Shown here piece after piece: positions 44,047 through 50,587 of a stretch of 56,475 bases of DNA. The DNA is from JAAZMA01 sp036720245 (lineage in GTDB: Bacteria; Bacillota; Clostridia; Tissierellales; Tepidimicrobiaceae), in the NCBI GenBank assembly GCA_036720245.1, contig DAIMNI010000007.1, positions 1-56,475 on the forward strand, written 5' to 3'. Position 1 is the stretch's first letter, and every line of letters starts with the position of its first letter. The notes below the pieces were generated by a model that saw only the letters and a program-made list of their open reading frames with translations, ran no database searches and had not been told where the DNA came from. A program made the translations under genes and the position numbers.

Positions 44047-44085
44047 ATTTATTTACAAATAAAAAGAAAAATGGAGGTAAGAATT

Positions 44086-45279
44086 ATGAGTTTAAATTTA
44101 TCAGAAAAAGGATTAAAAATATCACCATCAGTAACTTTGGAGATTACTGCAAAGGCAAAGTCTATGAAGGCTAATGGAATAGATGTAGTTAGCTTTGGTG
44201 CAGGTGAGCCTGACTTTAATACTCCTGAAAATATTAGAAAAGAAGGTATTAGGGCTATAGAAGAAGGCCTAACTAAATATACTCCTGCATCAGGTATTAA
44301 CGAACTAAAAAAAGCAATTTGTGAAAAATTTAAAAAGGACAATGGCTTAGACTATTCACCTAGTAATATTATCATATCTAGTGGAGCCAAGCATTCTATT
44401 TCCAATGCATTAATGGCGATATTAAATCCTTTGGATGAAGTAATTATTGCCGTTCCATATTGGGTTAGCTATCCTGAAATGGTTAAAATCTCTGGTGGAG
44501 TTCCAGTATATATTCACACTAAAGAGGAAAATGATTTTAAATTTACAGTTTCTGATTTGAATAAGGTTTTAACAAATAAAACAAAAGCAATAATATTAAA
44601 TAGTCCTAGTAATCCTACTGGTTCTATATATTCTAAGGAAGAATTGACTGAAATAGCAAATTGGGCAGTAGAAAACAATGTATTTATTATTTCAGATGAA
44701 ATTTATGAAAAATTAATATATGATGGGGAACATATTAGTATTGCATCTATAAATAGAGACATCAAAAATCAAACTATAGTTATAAATGGTATGTCTAAGG
44801 CTTATGCAATGACTGGCTGGAGAATAGGTTATGCAGCTGCTAATAGTGAGATTACAAAGGTAATGAGCAATATTCAATCCCACACTACCTCAAATCCCTG
44901 TTCTATATCTCAATATGCTAGTGTAGTTGGTCTACTTGGTGATCAATCTAAAGTAGAAGAAATGAGAGTTCAATTTGAAAAAAGAAGAGACTATATGGTA
45001 GAAACCATTAATAATATAAATAGATTGAGCTGTAGAAAACCGAAAGGTGCATTTTATATAATGGTAAATATTACACAAGTAAAAGGGAAAACCTTTAAGG
45101 GCATAGATATAAATAATTCCTTGGACTTTGCAAAGGTTTTATTAGATGAAGCTAAAGTTGCAGTTATACCTGGAATAGGCTTTGGAGACGATGATTATAT
45201 TAGATTATCTTATGCTACATCTATGGAAAATATAGAAGAGGGTCTTAAACGAATCAAAAATTTAGTTGAAGGTAATTAA
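44086..45279 (+). CDS. Pyridoxal-phosphate aminotransferase (aspartate aminotransferase type)
   Basis: About 397 residues, class I/II fold. Markers: FGAGEPDFNTPENI, LNSPSNPTGSIYS (with the Asn binding PLP), ISDEIYEKLIYDG (Asp-Tyr), and the catalytic Lys in GMSKAYAMTGWRIGYA. The subgroup is that of Bacillus AspB-like aspartate aminotransferases, making aspartate from oxaloacetate and glutamate; substrate not certain. ATG 44086 is 8 bp after GGAGGT; the ATG at 44071 overlaps that site. Monocistronic; large hairpin follows. Confidence 0.93.
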   Translation: MSLNLSEKGLKISPSVTLEITAKAKSMKANGIDVVSFGAGEPDFNTPENIRKEGIRAIEEGLTKYTPASGINELKKAICEKFKKDNGLDYSPSNIIISSGAKHSISNALMAILNPLDEVIIAVPYWVSYPEMVKISGGVPVYIHTKEENDFKFTVSDLNKVLTNKTKAIILNSPSNPTGSIYSKEELTEIANWAVENNVFIISDEIYEKLIYDGEHISIASINRDIKNQTIVINGMSKAYAMTGWRIGYAAANSEITKVMSNIQSHTTSNPCSISQYASVVGLLGDQSKVEEMRVQFEKRRDYMVETINNINRLSCRKPKGAFYIMVNITQVKGKTFKGIDINNSLDFAKVLLDEAKVAVIPGIGFGDDDYIRLSYATSMENIEEGLKRIKNLVEGN

Positions 45280-45317
45280 TATTTATTTTTCAGAAATCAT
45301 TAAAAATTATTAAAGCA

Positions 45318-45356
45318 GCAAAAGGTTTACGTAATGTTGTTATGTAAACCTTTTGC
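45318..45356. terminator. Long hairpin after the aminotransferase, with Xer-like arms
   Basis: 17-bp stem (45318-45334 with 45340-45356, one G-U) around TGTTG. No T-tract, but CCTTTTGC at the 3' side could terminate both strands. The half-site TTATGTAAACC (45340-45350) equals the XerD-binding arm of Firmicutes dif (TTATGTAAACT) except the last base, and the mirror arm GGTTTACGTAA is 5 bp away. Confidence 0.65.
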
Positions 45357-45404
45357 ATATCATATATTGCAGTGGATATATAATCGAAATGCTAAGTAGA
45401 ATAG

Positions 45405-45651
45405 AAATTAAATATTTCTATGGTCTATGGAACAATTGCTGGTTTTTATGGACAAGTAAGTGCAATATTTTATTCTACCATTGATTGCTTCAATCGAGAC
45501 TGTAGAAGTAATAAAAATTTTAATTAATAAGGGAGATCTTCTAAAAAATAGGATTTTATTTATAGATTTACTAAAAAATGATTTTGATATAGTAGATATT
45601 ATGCAATATGCAGCTTACGGCTCTAAAACAGCTTGTATAACATTGAATTAG
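45405..45651 (+). pseudogene. Remnant of a ThiF/HesA/MoeB-type gene
   Basis: Two pieces in different frames resemble the C-terminal part of E1-like ThiF/HesA proteins: NISMVYGTIAGFYGQVSAIF (45411-45470) and, in another frame up to the stop at 45651, LPLIASIETVEVIKILINKG and NRILFIDLLKNDF. In intact members roughly 40 residues separate these motifs; here they nearly touch, and the N-terminal nucleotide-binding part is missing. Thus large deletions have left a dead fragment. It is the only gene trace in the 569 bp between the aminotransferase and the recombinase. Confidence 0.7.
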
Positions 45652-45699
45652 GATGTTAATAGAATGGTAGGGTTATTAGTTAAAAAGCTATTGTACGTC

Positions 45700-45771
45700 A
45701 AATAGAGAGACATTTATAAGAGTGGTTCTTAAATTTTTGATTAAATTTATATAGTTAATGTTTCTCTATTT
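45700..45771. repeat. Inverted repeat pair before the recombinase
   Basis: Arms 45700-45714 and 45757-45771 (15 bp, one G-U; AAATAGAGAGACATT on the left) flank a 42-bp AT-rich middle. The right arm ends in TTTT, so a terminator is possible; it could also be the footprint of a small mobile element. Confidence 0.6.
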
Positions 45772-45783
45772 TATACGGATATA

Positions 45784-45819
45784 AATCATGTCACAAAATA
45801 GTTATTTTGTGACATGATT
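45784..45819. repeat. Perfect 36-bp palindrome before the tyrosine recombinase
   Basis: 17-bp arms (45784-45800 and 45803-45819) around GT; core TGTCACAAAATA and its complement. It ends 28 bp before the recombinase start. There is no T-tract. It may be an operator, a recombinase-binding site or a strong RNA hairpin in the leader. Confidence 0.85.
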
Positions 45820-45847
45820 GGTGAAGGAGTAAGAAAAGAGGGATAAA

Positions 45848-46813
45848 ATGAATGATATACCACTTATACTTGAAGATTACTTAAATTATATGGAAACAAT
45901 AAAAGGTTCTTCACCTAATACTACTAAAGAATATTTTTATGATTTGAGAAGTTTTTTCAGATTTATAAAAATAAGATATAAATTAGTTGATAAAAATACT
46001 CCTTTTGATGAAATTTCCATTGAGGATATTAATATTGAAAAAATAAATATTCAAGACCTACATGCCTATATTGCCTATGTAGATAGAAATAGAAATAATA
46101 AAAGTTCTGCTAAATCTAGAAAAGTATCTAGTCTTAAATCCTTCTACTATTATCTTTATTCTATAGTGGATTTAATTGATAAAAATCCTGCAGAGAAACT
46201 GGAATTTTCAAAGGCTGATATTAGACAACCTGTTTATCTCACTTTAAATGAATCTAAACAATTACTAAATACTATACTTAAAGTTGAAAATGATTTTATA
46301 AGGAAAAGAGATTATGCTATTGTGATACTATTTTTAAATTGCGGTTTAAGGCTATCTGAGTTGTCCGGTATAAATATAGATAAAATAAAAGATGATACTT
46401 TAACAGTAATTGGTAAAGGCAATAAAGAGAGAACTATATATTTAAACCCCGCTTGCATATATTCAATAAAAGATTATTTAACCGTAAGACCTAAAGATAC
46501 TAAAGATAAAAAGGCATTGTTTCTAAGCACAAGGAAACAAAGAATGAGTAATCGAGCTATACAGCATAGAATAGATAAATATTTAGAAGATGCTGGTTTT
46601 GACACTTCTATCTATTCTACCCATAAATTAAGGCATACTGCTGCTACCCTAATGTACAAATACGGCCATGTGGATATAAGGGCATTACAAGAGATACTTG
46701 GTCATGAAAGTGTATCCACTACACAGATATATACCCATATAGATGATGAAAGATTAAGAGATGCTATTAACAGCAATCCCTTAGGGGAAATTGCAATTAA
46801 TAAAGAAGACTAA
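45848..46813 (+). CDS. XerC/XerD-like tyrosine recombinase
   Basis: 321 residues. N-terminal SAM-like core-binding domain (about 1-115: LEDYLNYMETIKGSSPNTTK) and catalytic domain with the full active-site set: R168 (GLRLSEL), K190 (IGKGNKER), H259 and R262 (THKLRHTAA), H286 (LGHESVSTTQ) and Y295 (IYTH). It is of host Xer type in length rather than phage integrase type. The place beside lexA is seen in other Clostridia, so a housekeeping role (chromosome dimer resolution) is plausible. ATG with AGAGGGAT upstream; perfect palindrome just before. Confidence 0.92.
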   Translation: MNDIPLILEDYLNYMETIKGSSPNTTKEYFYDLRSFFRFIKIRYKLVDKNTPFDEISIEDINIEKINIQDLHAYIAYVDRNRNNKSSAKSRKVSSLKSFYYYLYSIVDLIDKNPAEKLEFSKADIRQPVYLTLNESKQLLNTILKVENDFIRKRDYAIVILFLNCGLRLSELSGINIDKIKDDTLTVIGKGNKERTIYLNPACIYSIKDYLTVRPKDTKDKKALFLSTRKQRMSNRAIQHRIDKYLEDAGFDTSIYSTHKLRHTAATLMYKYGHVDIRALQEILGHESVSTTQIYTHIDDERLRDAINSNPLGEIAINKED

Positions 46814-46829
46814 TTTATAAATCAGATTA

Positions 46830-46863
46830 TAAAATAGGGCGTTCTATAGAACTCCCTATTTTA
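46830..46863. terminator. Bidirectional terminator between recombinase and yneA-like gene
   Basis: 10-bp outer stem TAAAATAGGG (46830-46839)/CCCTATTTTA (46854-46863) and an inner GTTC/GAAC stem. It lies between convergent genes and overlaps the stop codon of the minus-strand one. Confidence 0.85.
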
Positions 46864-47173
46864 TTGGAACTTTTACCGAGTCTCCAGGATAAATTTTTGC
46901 ATTATCCATATTATTTATTTCCTTAATTTCAAATACCATCTTTCTAATATCATATTCTTTTGGCATAAATTCTCTTGCAATATCCCATATAGTATCGCCT
47001 TTTGTAATTTCAATTTCTATGTATTGTTCCTCATATAATGAACTATAGGCTTTATTTCTTTTTTGGAAAAGCAAGACAATAATTAATGCTAAAGAAACTA
47101 AAATAATAATAAATCTCATAAATTTAAACTTATTTACAATTTTATATTTTTTCTTCCCTATTATACCATTCAT
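46856..47173 (-). CDS. yneA: YneA-like SOS cell-division inhibitor (TM + LysM)
   Basis: 105 residues. Basic N terminus, one membrane helix (MRFIIILVSLALIIVLLF, about 19-36), then a LysM domain (EIEITKGDTIWDIAREFM ... IYPGDSVKVPIK), exactly the layout and length of B. subtilis YneA, which blocks division after DNA damage. It is divergent from lexA, as yneA is in Bacillus, and LexA boxes lie on its promoter. The start has GGGAGGG 8 bp ahead. Identity is based on context and architecture. Confidence 0.85.
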   Translation of the reverse strand: MNGIIGKKKYKIVNKFKFMRFIIILVSLALIIVLLFQKRNKAYSSLYEEQYIEIEITKGDTIWDIAREFMPKEYDIRKMVFEIKEINNMDNAKIYPGDSVKVPIK

Positions 47174-47200
47174 CTATAGTCCCTCCCACACGTTTGTTCT

Positions 47201-47212
47201 GAACAATTGTTC
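47201..47212. promoter_or_regulatory. LexA box 1 (yneA side)
   Basis: GAACAATTGTTC, perfect palindrome of the GAAC-N4-GTTC type, just downstream of the yneA -10 (about +2 to +13 on the minus strand). Confidence 0.88.
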
Positions 47213-47220
47213 CTAATGCT

Positions 47221-47249
47221 ATTTTAAACAAACATTCGTTTCTTGTCAA
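47221..47249 (-). promoter_or_regulatory. SigA promoter of yneA-like gene
   Basis: On the minus strand: TTGACA (47249-47244), 17-bp spacer, TAAAAT (47226-47221). Consensus -35; LexA box 2 fills the spacer and box 1 follows the -10. Confidence 0.85.
47229..47242. promoter_or_regulatory. LexA box 2 (in the yneA promoter spacer)
   Basis: C-AAAC-ATTC-GTTT-C, one mismatch in each half to GAAC-N4-GTTC. Lies between -35 and -10 of the yneA promoter. Confidence 0.65.
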
Positions 47250-47267
47250 GTGCTTTTTTAAAAAAAG

Positions 47268-47279
47268 GAACCTATGTTT
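47268..47279. promoter_or_regulatory. LexA box 3 (at the lexA -35)
   Basis: GAAC-CTAT-GTTT, one mismatch; overlaps the first two bases of the lexA -35 box, fitting autorepression. Confidence 0.65.
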
Positions 47280-47306
47280 GATTTTTAATATTCTATATGC
47301 TATAAT
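47278..47306 (+). promoter_or_regulatory. SigA promoter of lexA
   Basis: TTGATT (47278-47283), 17-bp spacer, TATAAT (47301-47306) with TG before it (extended -10). Confidence 0.85.
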
Positions 47307-47371
47307 GAAATTAACTATAAATAAAGGTAAGACAATTTATAAATATAAAAATAATATGTGAGGTGTATATT

Positions 47372-47989
47372 ATGTATGAAGATTTAACTCAAAAGCAAAT
47401 AGAAATTCTCCACTTTATAAAAAGTCATATCCAAAAACATGGCTATCCTCCAGCTGTTAGAGAAATATGTAAGGGCGTGGATTTAAAATCTACCTCCACT
47501 GTTCATCGTCATTTGGAAAAATTAGAGGAAAAAGGATATATTAGAAAGGATCCTACTAAACCCAGGGCTATTGAAATACTAGACAGGGGTGATGATTCTT
47601 TATTTGCCACTAAGAAAACTGTAGATATACCTATTGTCGGAAAAGTTACAGCAGGCCAACCTATTCTAGCTATTGAACATATTGAAGACACTTTCCCAGT
47701 TCCTATTGAAATAGCTCAAAGAGGTTCACTTTTTATGCTTAGGGTTAGAGGTGATAGTATGATAGAGGCTGGAATTCTCAATGATGATTATGTATTAGTG
47801 AAGCAACAAAATGATGCAATTAATGGAGATATTGTAGTTGCTCTTATAGAAGATGAGGCCACAATAAAGAGATTTTTTAAAGAGGAAGATCATATTCGAC
47901 TACAGCCAGAAAACCAATCCATGTCCCCTATACTTGTAAAAGATGTTCGTATTTTAGGAAAAGTCATTGGATTATATAGAAAACTTTAA
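47372..47989 (+). CDS. lexA: SOS repressor LexA
   Basis: About 205 residues. N-terminal winged helix (TQKQIEILHFIKSHIQKHG, STSTVHRHLEKLEEKGYI) and C-terminal S24 peptidase domain with cleavage site Ala94-Gly95 (KVTAGQPIL), nucleophile Ser129 (RGDSMIEAG) and Lys166 (EATIKRF). It represses SOS genes until RecA filaments cause self-cleavage. The in-frame GTG at 47363 is part of the ribosome binding site; ATG 47372 is correct. Regulates itself, yneA and recA by the boxes seen here. Confidence 0.97.
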   Translation: MYEDLTQKQIEILHFIKSHIQKHGYPPAVREICKGVDLKSTSTVHRHLEKLEEKGYIRKDPTKPRAIEILDRGDDSLFATKKTVDIPIVGKVTAGQPILAIEHIEDTFPVPIEIAQRGSLFMLRVRGDSMIEAGILNDDYVLVKQQNDAINGDIVVALIEDEATIKRFFKEEDHIRLQPENQSMSPILVKDVRILGKVIGLYRKL

Positions 47990-48017
47990 ACAAGCTAATC
48001 AAAAGATTAGCTTGTTT
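47988..48017. terminator. Bidirectional terminator between lexA and the gamma-lyase gene
   Basis: Perfect 13-bp stem (47988-48000 with 48005-48017), AAAA loop, TTTTT on the plus strand. Serves two convergent genes. Confidence 0.9.
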
Positions 48018-49303
48018 TTATCAATTAAATTCTTTTTCACTAGATTATCTAAAGACATCATTACACCTAATTTGCAATGTTCATAGGTTAATCCTCCTTG
48101 ATAATAAACTATAAAAGGTTCTCTCATAGGGCCGTCGGCACTAAGTTCCATGGAAGAACCATCTACAAAGCTGCCAGATGCCATGATTACTTCATCTTCA
48201 TAACCAGGCATATCCCAAGGCATTGGTATTACATGAGCGTCTACAGCCGAAGCTTTTTGAATTCCCTGGCAAAATTCTATAACTCTTTTTGGAGAATTTA
48301 ATTCAATTGCTTGTACAATATCTGATCTTGTATCTTCTATATCTGGCACGATTTTAAAGCCTAGCTCTTTATAAACTATTCCCATTAATATACTCCCCTT
48401 TTTGGCCTCTGATACTATATGAGGAGCTAAAAACAATCCTTGCAAGGTAGTTCTGGTGGTTCCAAAAGTAAGGCCACAATCTTTGCCTAATCCTGGTGCA
48501 GTACTTCTATTAGCTACCCTATTTACTAAATCTCTTTTTCCTGCTACATATCCTCCCGATAAGGCTAGCCCACCTCCTGGGTTTTTTATTAAAGAACCTG
48601 CTATTATATCTGCACCTATATCTGTAGGCTCTACTTTTTCTACAAACTCACCATAACAATTATCAACCATAATAATTATTTCTTTATTAAATCCTTTTAT
48701 TTCTTCAATAACTTTTTTAATTTCCTGAATGGTAATAGCTTTTCTAGTGCTATATCCTGTGGATCTTTGAATTAATAGTAATTTAGTGTTTTTAGATATA
48801 TTCTCAATTACCTCTTTTGTATTAATTTTTCCATCCTTCAAAGGGATTTCTTTGTACTTTATGCCATATTCCAATAATGTGCCATCCTGATTGCCCTCTG
48901 TACCTATAACTTCCCGTAAGGTATCATAGGGACTGCCTGCAATGGAAATGAATTCATCTCCAGGCCTTAAAAGCCCAGATAGGCATAAAGTTATAGCATG
49001 AGTTCCAGAAGCTATTGTTGGCCTTACTAGGGCATCTTCTGCATTAAATACTAGAGAATAAATTTCCTCAACTTTATCCCTTCCTATATCCCCATATCCA
49101 TATCCAGTAGTCCAATGAAAATTGGTAGCACTCAATCTTGCTTTATGCATACTATGAAGAATTTTATATTGATTATATTCTTTGATTTTATCAATTTCTA
49201 TAAATTTATCCTTTATTAAAATTTCCTTTGAGTTTACAAAATTTACTACGTCCTCATTTATTTCAAATTGTTTACATAATAATTTTATTGTATCCTTGTC
49301 CAT
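47999..49303 (-). CDS. Methionine gamma-lyase family PLP enzyme ('aluminium resistance protein')
   Basis: 434 residues, fold type I PLP enzyme. Markers: ARLSATNFHWTTGYGYGDIG, TIASGTHAITLCLSGLLRPG (phosphate-binding region), VDNCYGEFVEK (Asp holding PLP) and ADIIAGSLIKNPGGGLALS (Lys Schiff base). Annotated in many genomes as aluminium resistance protein or methionine gamma-lyase family; the true substrate is not known. It commonly sits next to hfq and miaA in Clostridia. ATG with GGGGAG ahead; separated from hfq by a terminator, without a clear promoter of its own. Confidence 0.9.
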   Translation of the reverse strand: MDKDTIKLLCKQFEINEDVVNFVNSKEILIKDKFIEIDKIKEYNQYKILHSMHKARLSATNFHWTTGYGYGDIGRDKVEEIYSLVFNAEDALVRPTIASGTHAITLCLSGLLRPGDEFISIAGSPYDTLREVIGTEGNQDGTLLEYGIKYKEIPLKDGKINTKEVIENISKNTKLLLIQRSTGYSTRKAITIQEIKKVIEEIKGFNKEIIIMVDNCYGEFVEKVEPTDIGADIIAGSLIKNPGGGLALSGGYVAGKRDLVNRVANRSTAPGLGKDCGLTFGTTRTTLQGLFLAPHIVSEAKKGSILMGIVYKELGFKIVPDIEDTRSDIVQAIELNSPKRVIEFCQGIQKASAVDAHVIPMPWDMPGYEDEVIMASGSFVDGSSMELSADGPMREPFIVYYQGGLTYEHCKLGVMMSLDNLVKKNLIDKNKLIF

Positions 49304-49334
49304 ATTAATTCTCCCCTCTGCTTTTTAATAAAGA

Positions 49335-49366
49335 CAAAAGTTTCTGAATATATCAGAAACCTTTGT
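49335..49366 (-). terminator. Terminator after hfq
   Basis: 8-bp stem GTTTCTGA (49340-49347)/TCAGAAAC (49353-49360) with 5-nt loop; reading minus strand it is followed by TTTTGTCTTT. Confidence 0.75.
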
Positions 49367-49372
49367 TTTAAA

Positions 49373-49609
49373 TTATCCCTCTTCTATTTTATTTGATATA
49401 TTAATTGAATTACTAGGTATTATGGTAGATATTGCATGTTTATATATAAGTTGTTGTCTACTTTCACTGTCTAATATTATTGTGTAATTATCAAAACCTT
49501 TAACAAAGCCCTTGATTTGATACCCATTTATCAAATATATTGTTAGGCTAATACTTTCCTTTCTAGCATTATTAAGGAACATATCTTGCAAATTAATATT
49601 TGATTTCAA
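49373..49609 (-). CDS. hfq: RNA chaperone Hfq
   Basis: 78 residues. Sm1 region NLQDMFLNNARKESISLTIY then LINGYQIKGFVKGFDNYTII, and Sm2 RQQLIYKHAISTIIP with the invariant YKHA. Hfq hexamers bind U-rich small RNAs and mRNAs. The open frame goes back to 49669, but that part overlaps miaA and is unlike Hfq; TTG 49609 lies 6 bp after GGGAGG and gives the family N terminus. Downstream of miaA as in E. coli and Bacillus. Confidence 0.95.
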   Translation of the reverse strand: MKSNINLQDMFLNNARKESISLTIYLINGYQIKGFVKGFDNYTIILDSESRQQLIYKHAISTIIPSNSINISNKIEEG

Positions 49610-49622
49610 ATTAATCCCTCCC

Positions 49623-50570
49623 TTAAATTTTAAATGCTTTTTCAACATAATTAGAAACGAAGTCCCCAATGGAGTTTAAAGAATCAAATTGATTTATATC
49701 TATCCATTTAATTCTTTTGTCTCTTCTAAACCAAGTTAATTGTCTTTTAGCATATCTTCTAGTATTCCTTTTTAATAATTCCTTTGTTTCCTCTAGATTT
49801 GTTTCTCCTTTTATATAAGGAATTATCTCCTTATATCCTATTGCTTTCATAGAAACCAAATTTTCATCATAACCCATATTTAATAAACTTTCGATTTCTT
49901 CTACTAATCCCTCTTGAAACATTTCATCCACCCTATTATTTATATGGGAATATAATATATGTCTATCCATATTAAGCCCTATTATTATCAGATTGTATTT
50001 ATCACTTTCTTTTCGAAAATCCTTATTGTAATGGGACATTGGTTTATTAGTTTCATTATATATTTCTAAGGCTCTAATAATTCTTTTTCTATCATTTATA
50101 TCAATTTGTTCTGCAGATGTAGAATCAATTATTAATAATTTTTCATATAAGTATTTATTTCCATATTTATTTGCAATAATATTACATTCTCTTCTAAATT
50201 CTTCATTGGGTTTAACATTTGTAAATTTTAGTTCATATACTATAGAGTTTATATAAAGCCCTGTACCACCTACCATTATTGGTAATTTCCCACGACTATT
50301 AATATTATTTATATATTCCTCTGCTTGGGTTTTAAAATCGTGTACTGTAAATTCCTCATCTGGATACACTATATCAATTAAATAGTGAGGGATATTACCC
50401 ATTTCTTCGCGGGAAATTTTCGCCGTTCCAATATCCATATATTTATATATTTGCATAGAATCACAAGATATAATTTCCCCTTTTAGACTTTTAGCCACCT
50501 CTAAGGAAATGGTAGTTTTACCTACACCAGTTGGGCCTAGTATAATTAACAAATTCTCCTTTGGCATCAT
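49623..50570 (-). CDS. miaA: tRNA dimethylallyltransferase
   Basis: 315 residues. P-loop LGPTGVGKTTISLEVA (about 11-26), EIISCDSMQIYKYMDIGTAK, HYLIDIVYPDEEFTVHDF and VGGTGLYINSIVY. It adds a dimethylallyl group to A37 of tRNAs reading UNN; the product is then methylthiolated by MiaB, encoded upstream in the same run at 55-56.4 kb. Start ATG 50570 or 50567, both after AAGGTGAT. Confidence 0.97.
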   Translation of the reverse strand: MMPKENLLIILGPTGVGKTTISLEVAKSLKGEIISCDSMQIYKYMDIGTAKISREEMGNIPHYLIDIVYPDEEFTVHDFKTQAEEYINNINSRGKLPIMVGGTGLYINSIVYELKFTNVKPNEEFRRECNIIANKYGNKYLYEKLLIIDSTSAEQIDINDRKRIIRALEIYNETNKPMSHYNKDFRKESDKYNLIIIGLNMDRHILYSHINNRVDEMFQEGLVEEIESLLNMGYDENLVSMKAIGYKEIIPYIKGETNLEETKELLKRNTRRYAKRQLTWFRRDKRIKWIDINQFDSLNSIGDFVSNYVEKAFKI

Positions 50571-50587
50571 TTTCCATCACCTTTTCA

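Noticed and set aside
45660..45703. 13-codon frame beginning at ATG 45664
   Set aside because: Too short and no ribosome binding site; part of the decayed stretch.
45848..46813. Prophage or integrative element driven by the tyrosine recombinase
   Set aside because: No tRNA target, excisionase, phage or conjugation genes nearby; the surrounding genes are core chromosomal, so a host Xer-type role is likelier.
46841..46852. GTTCTATAGAAC as another LexA site
   Set aside because: The half-sites are in inverse order (GTTC first) and form the inner stem of a terminator between convergent genes.
49610..49669. 20-residue N-terminal extension of hfq
   Set aside because: Overlaps the end of miaA; TTG 49609 has the ribosome binding site and matches the Hfq start.
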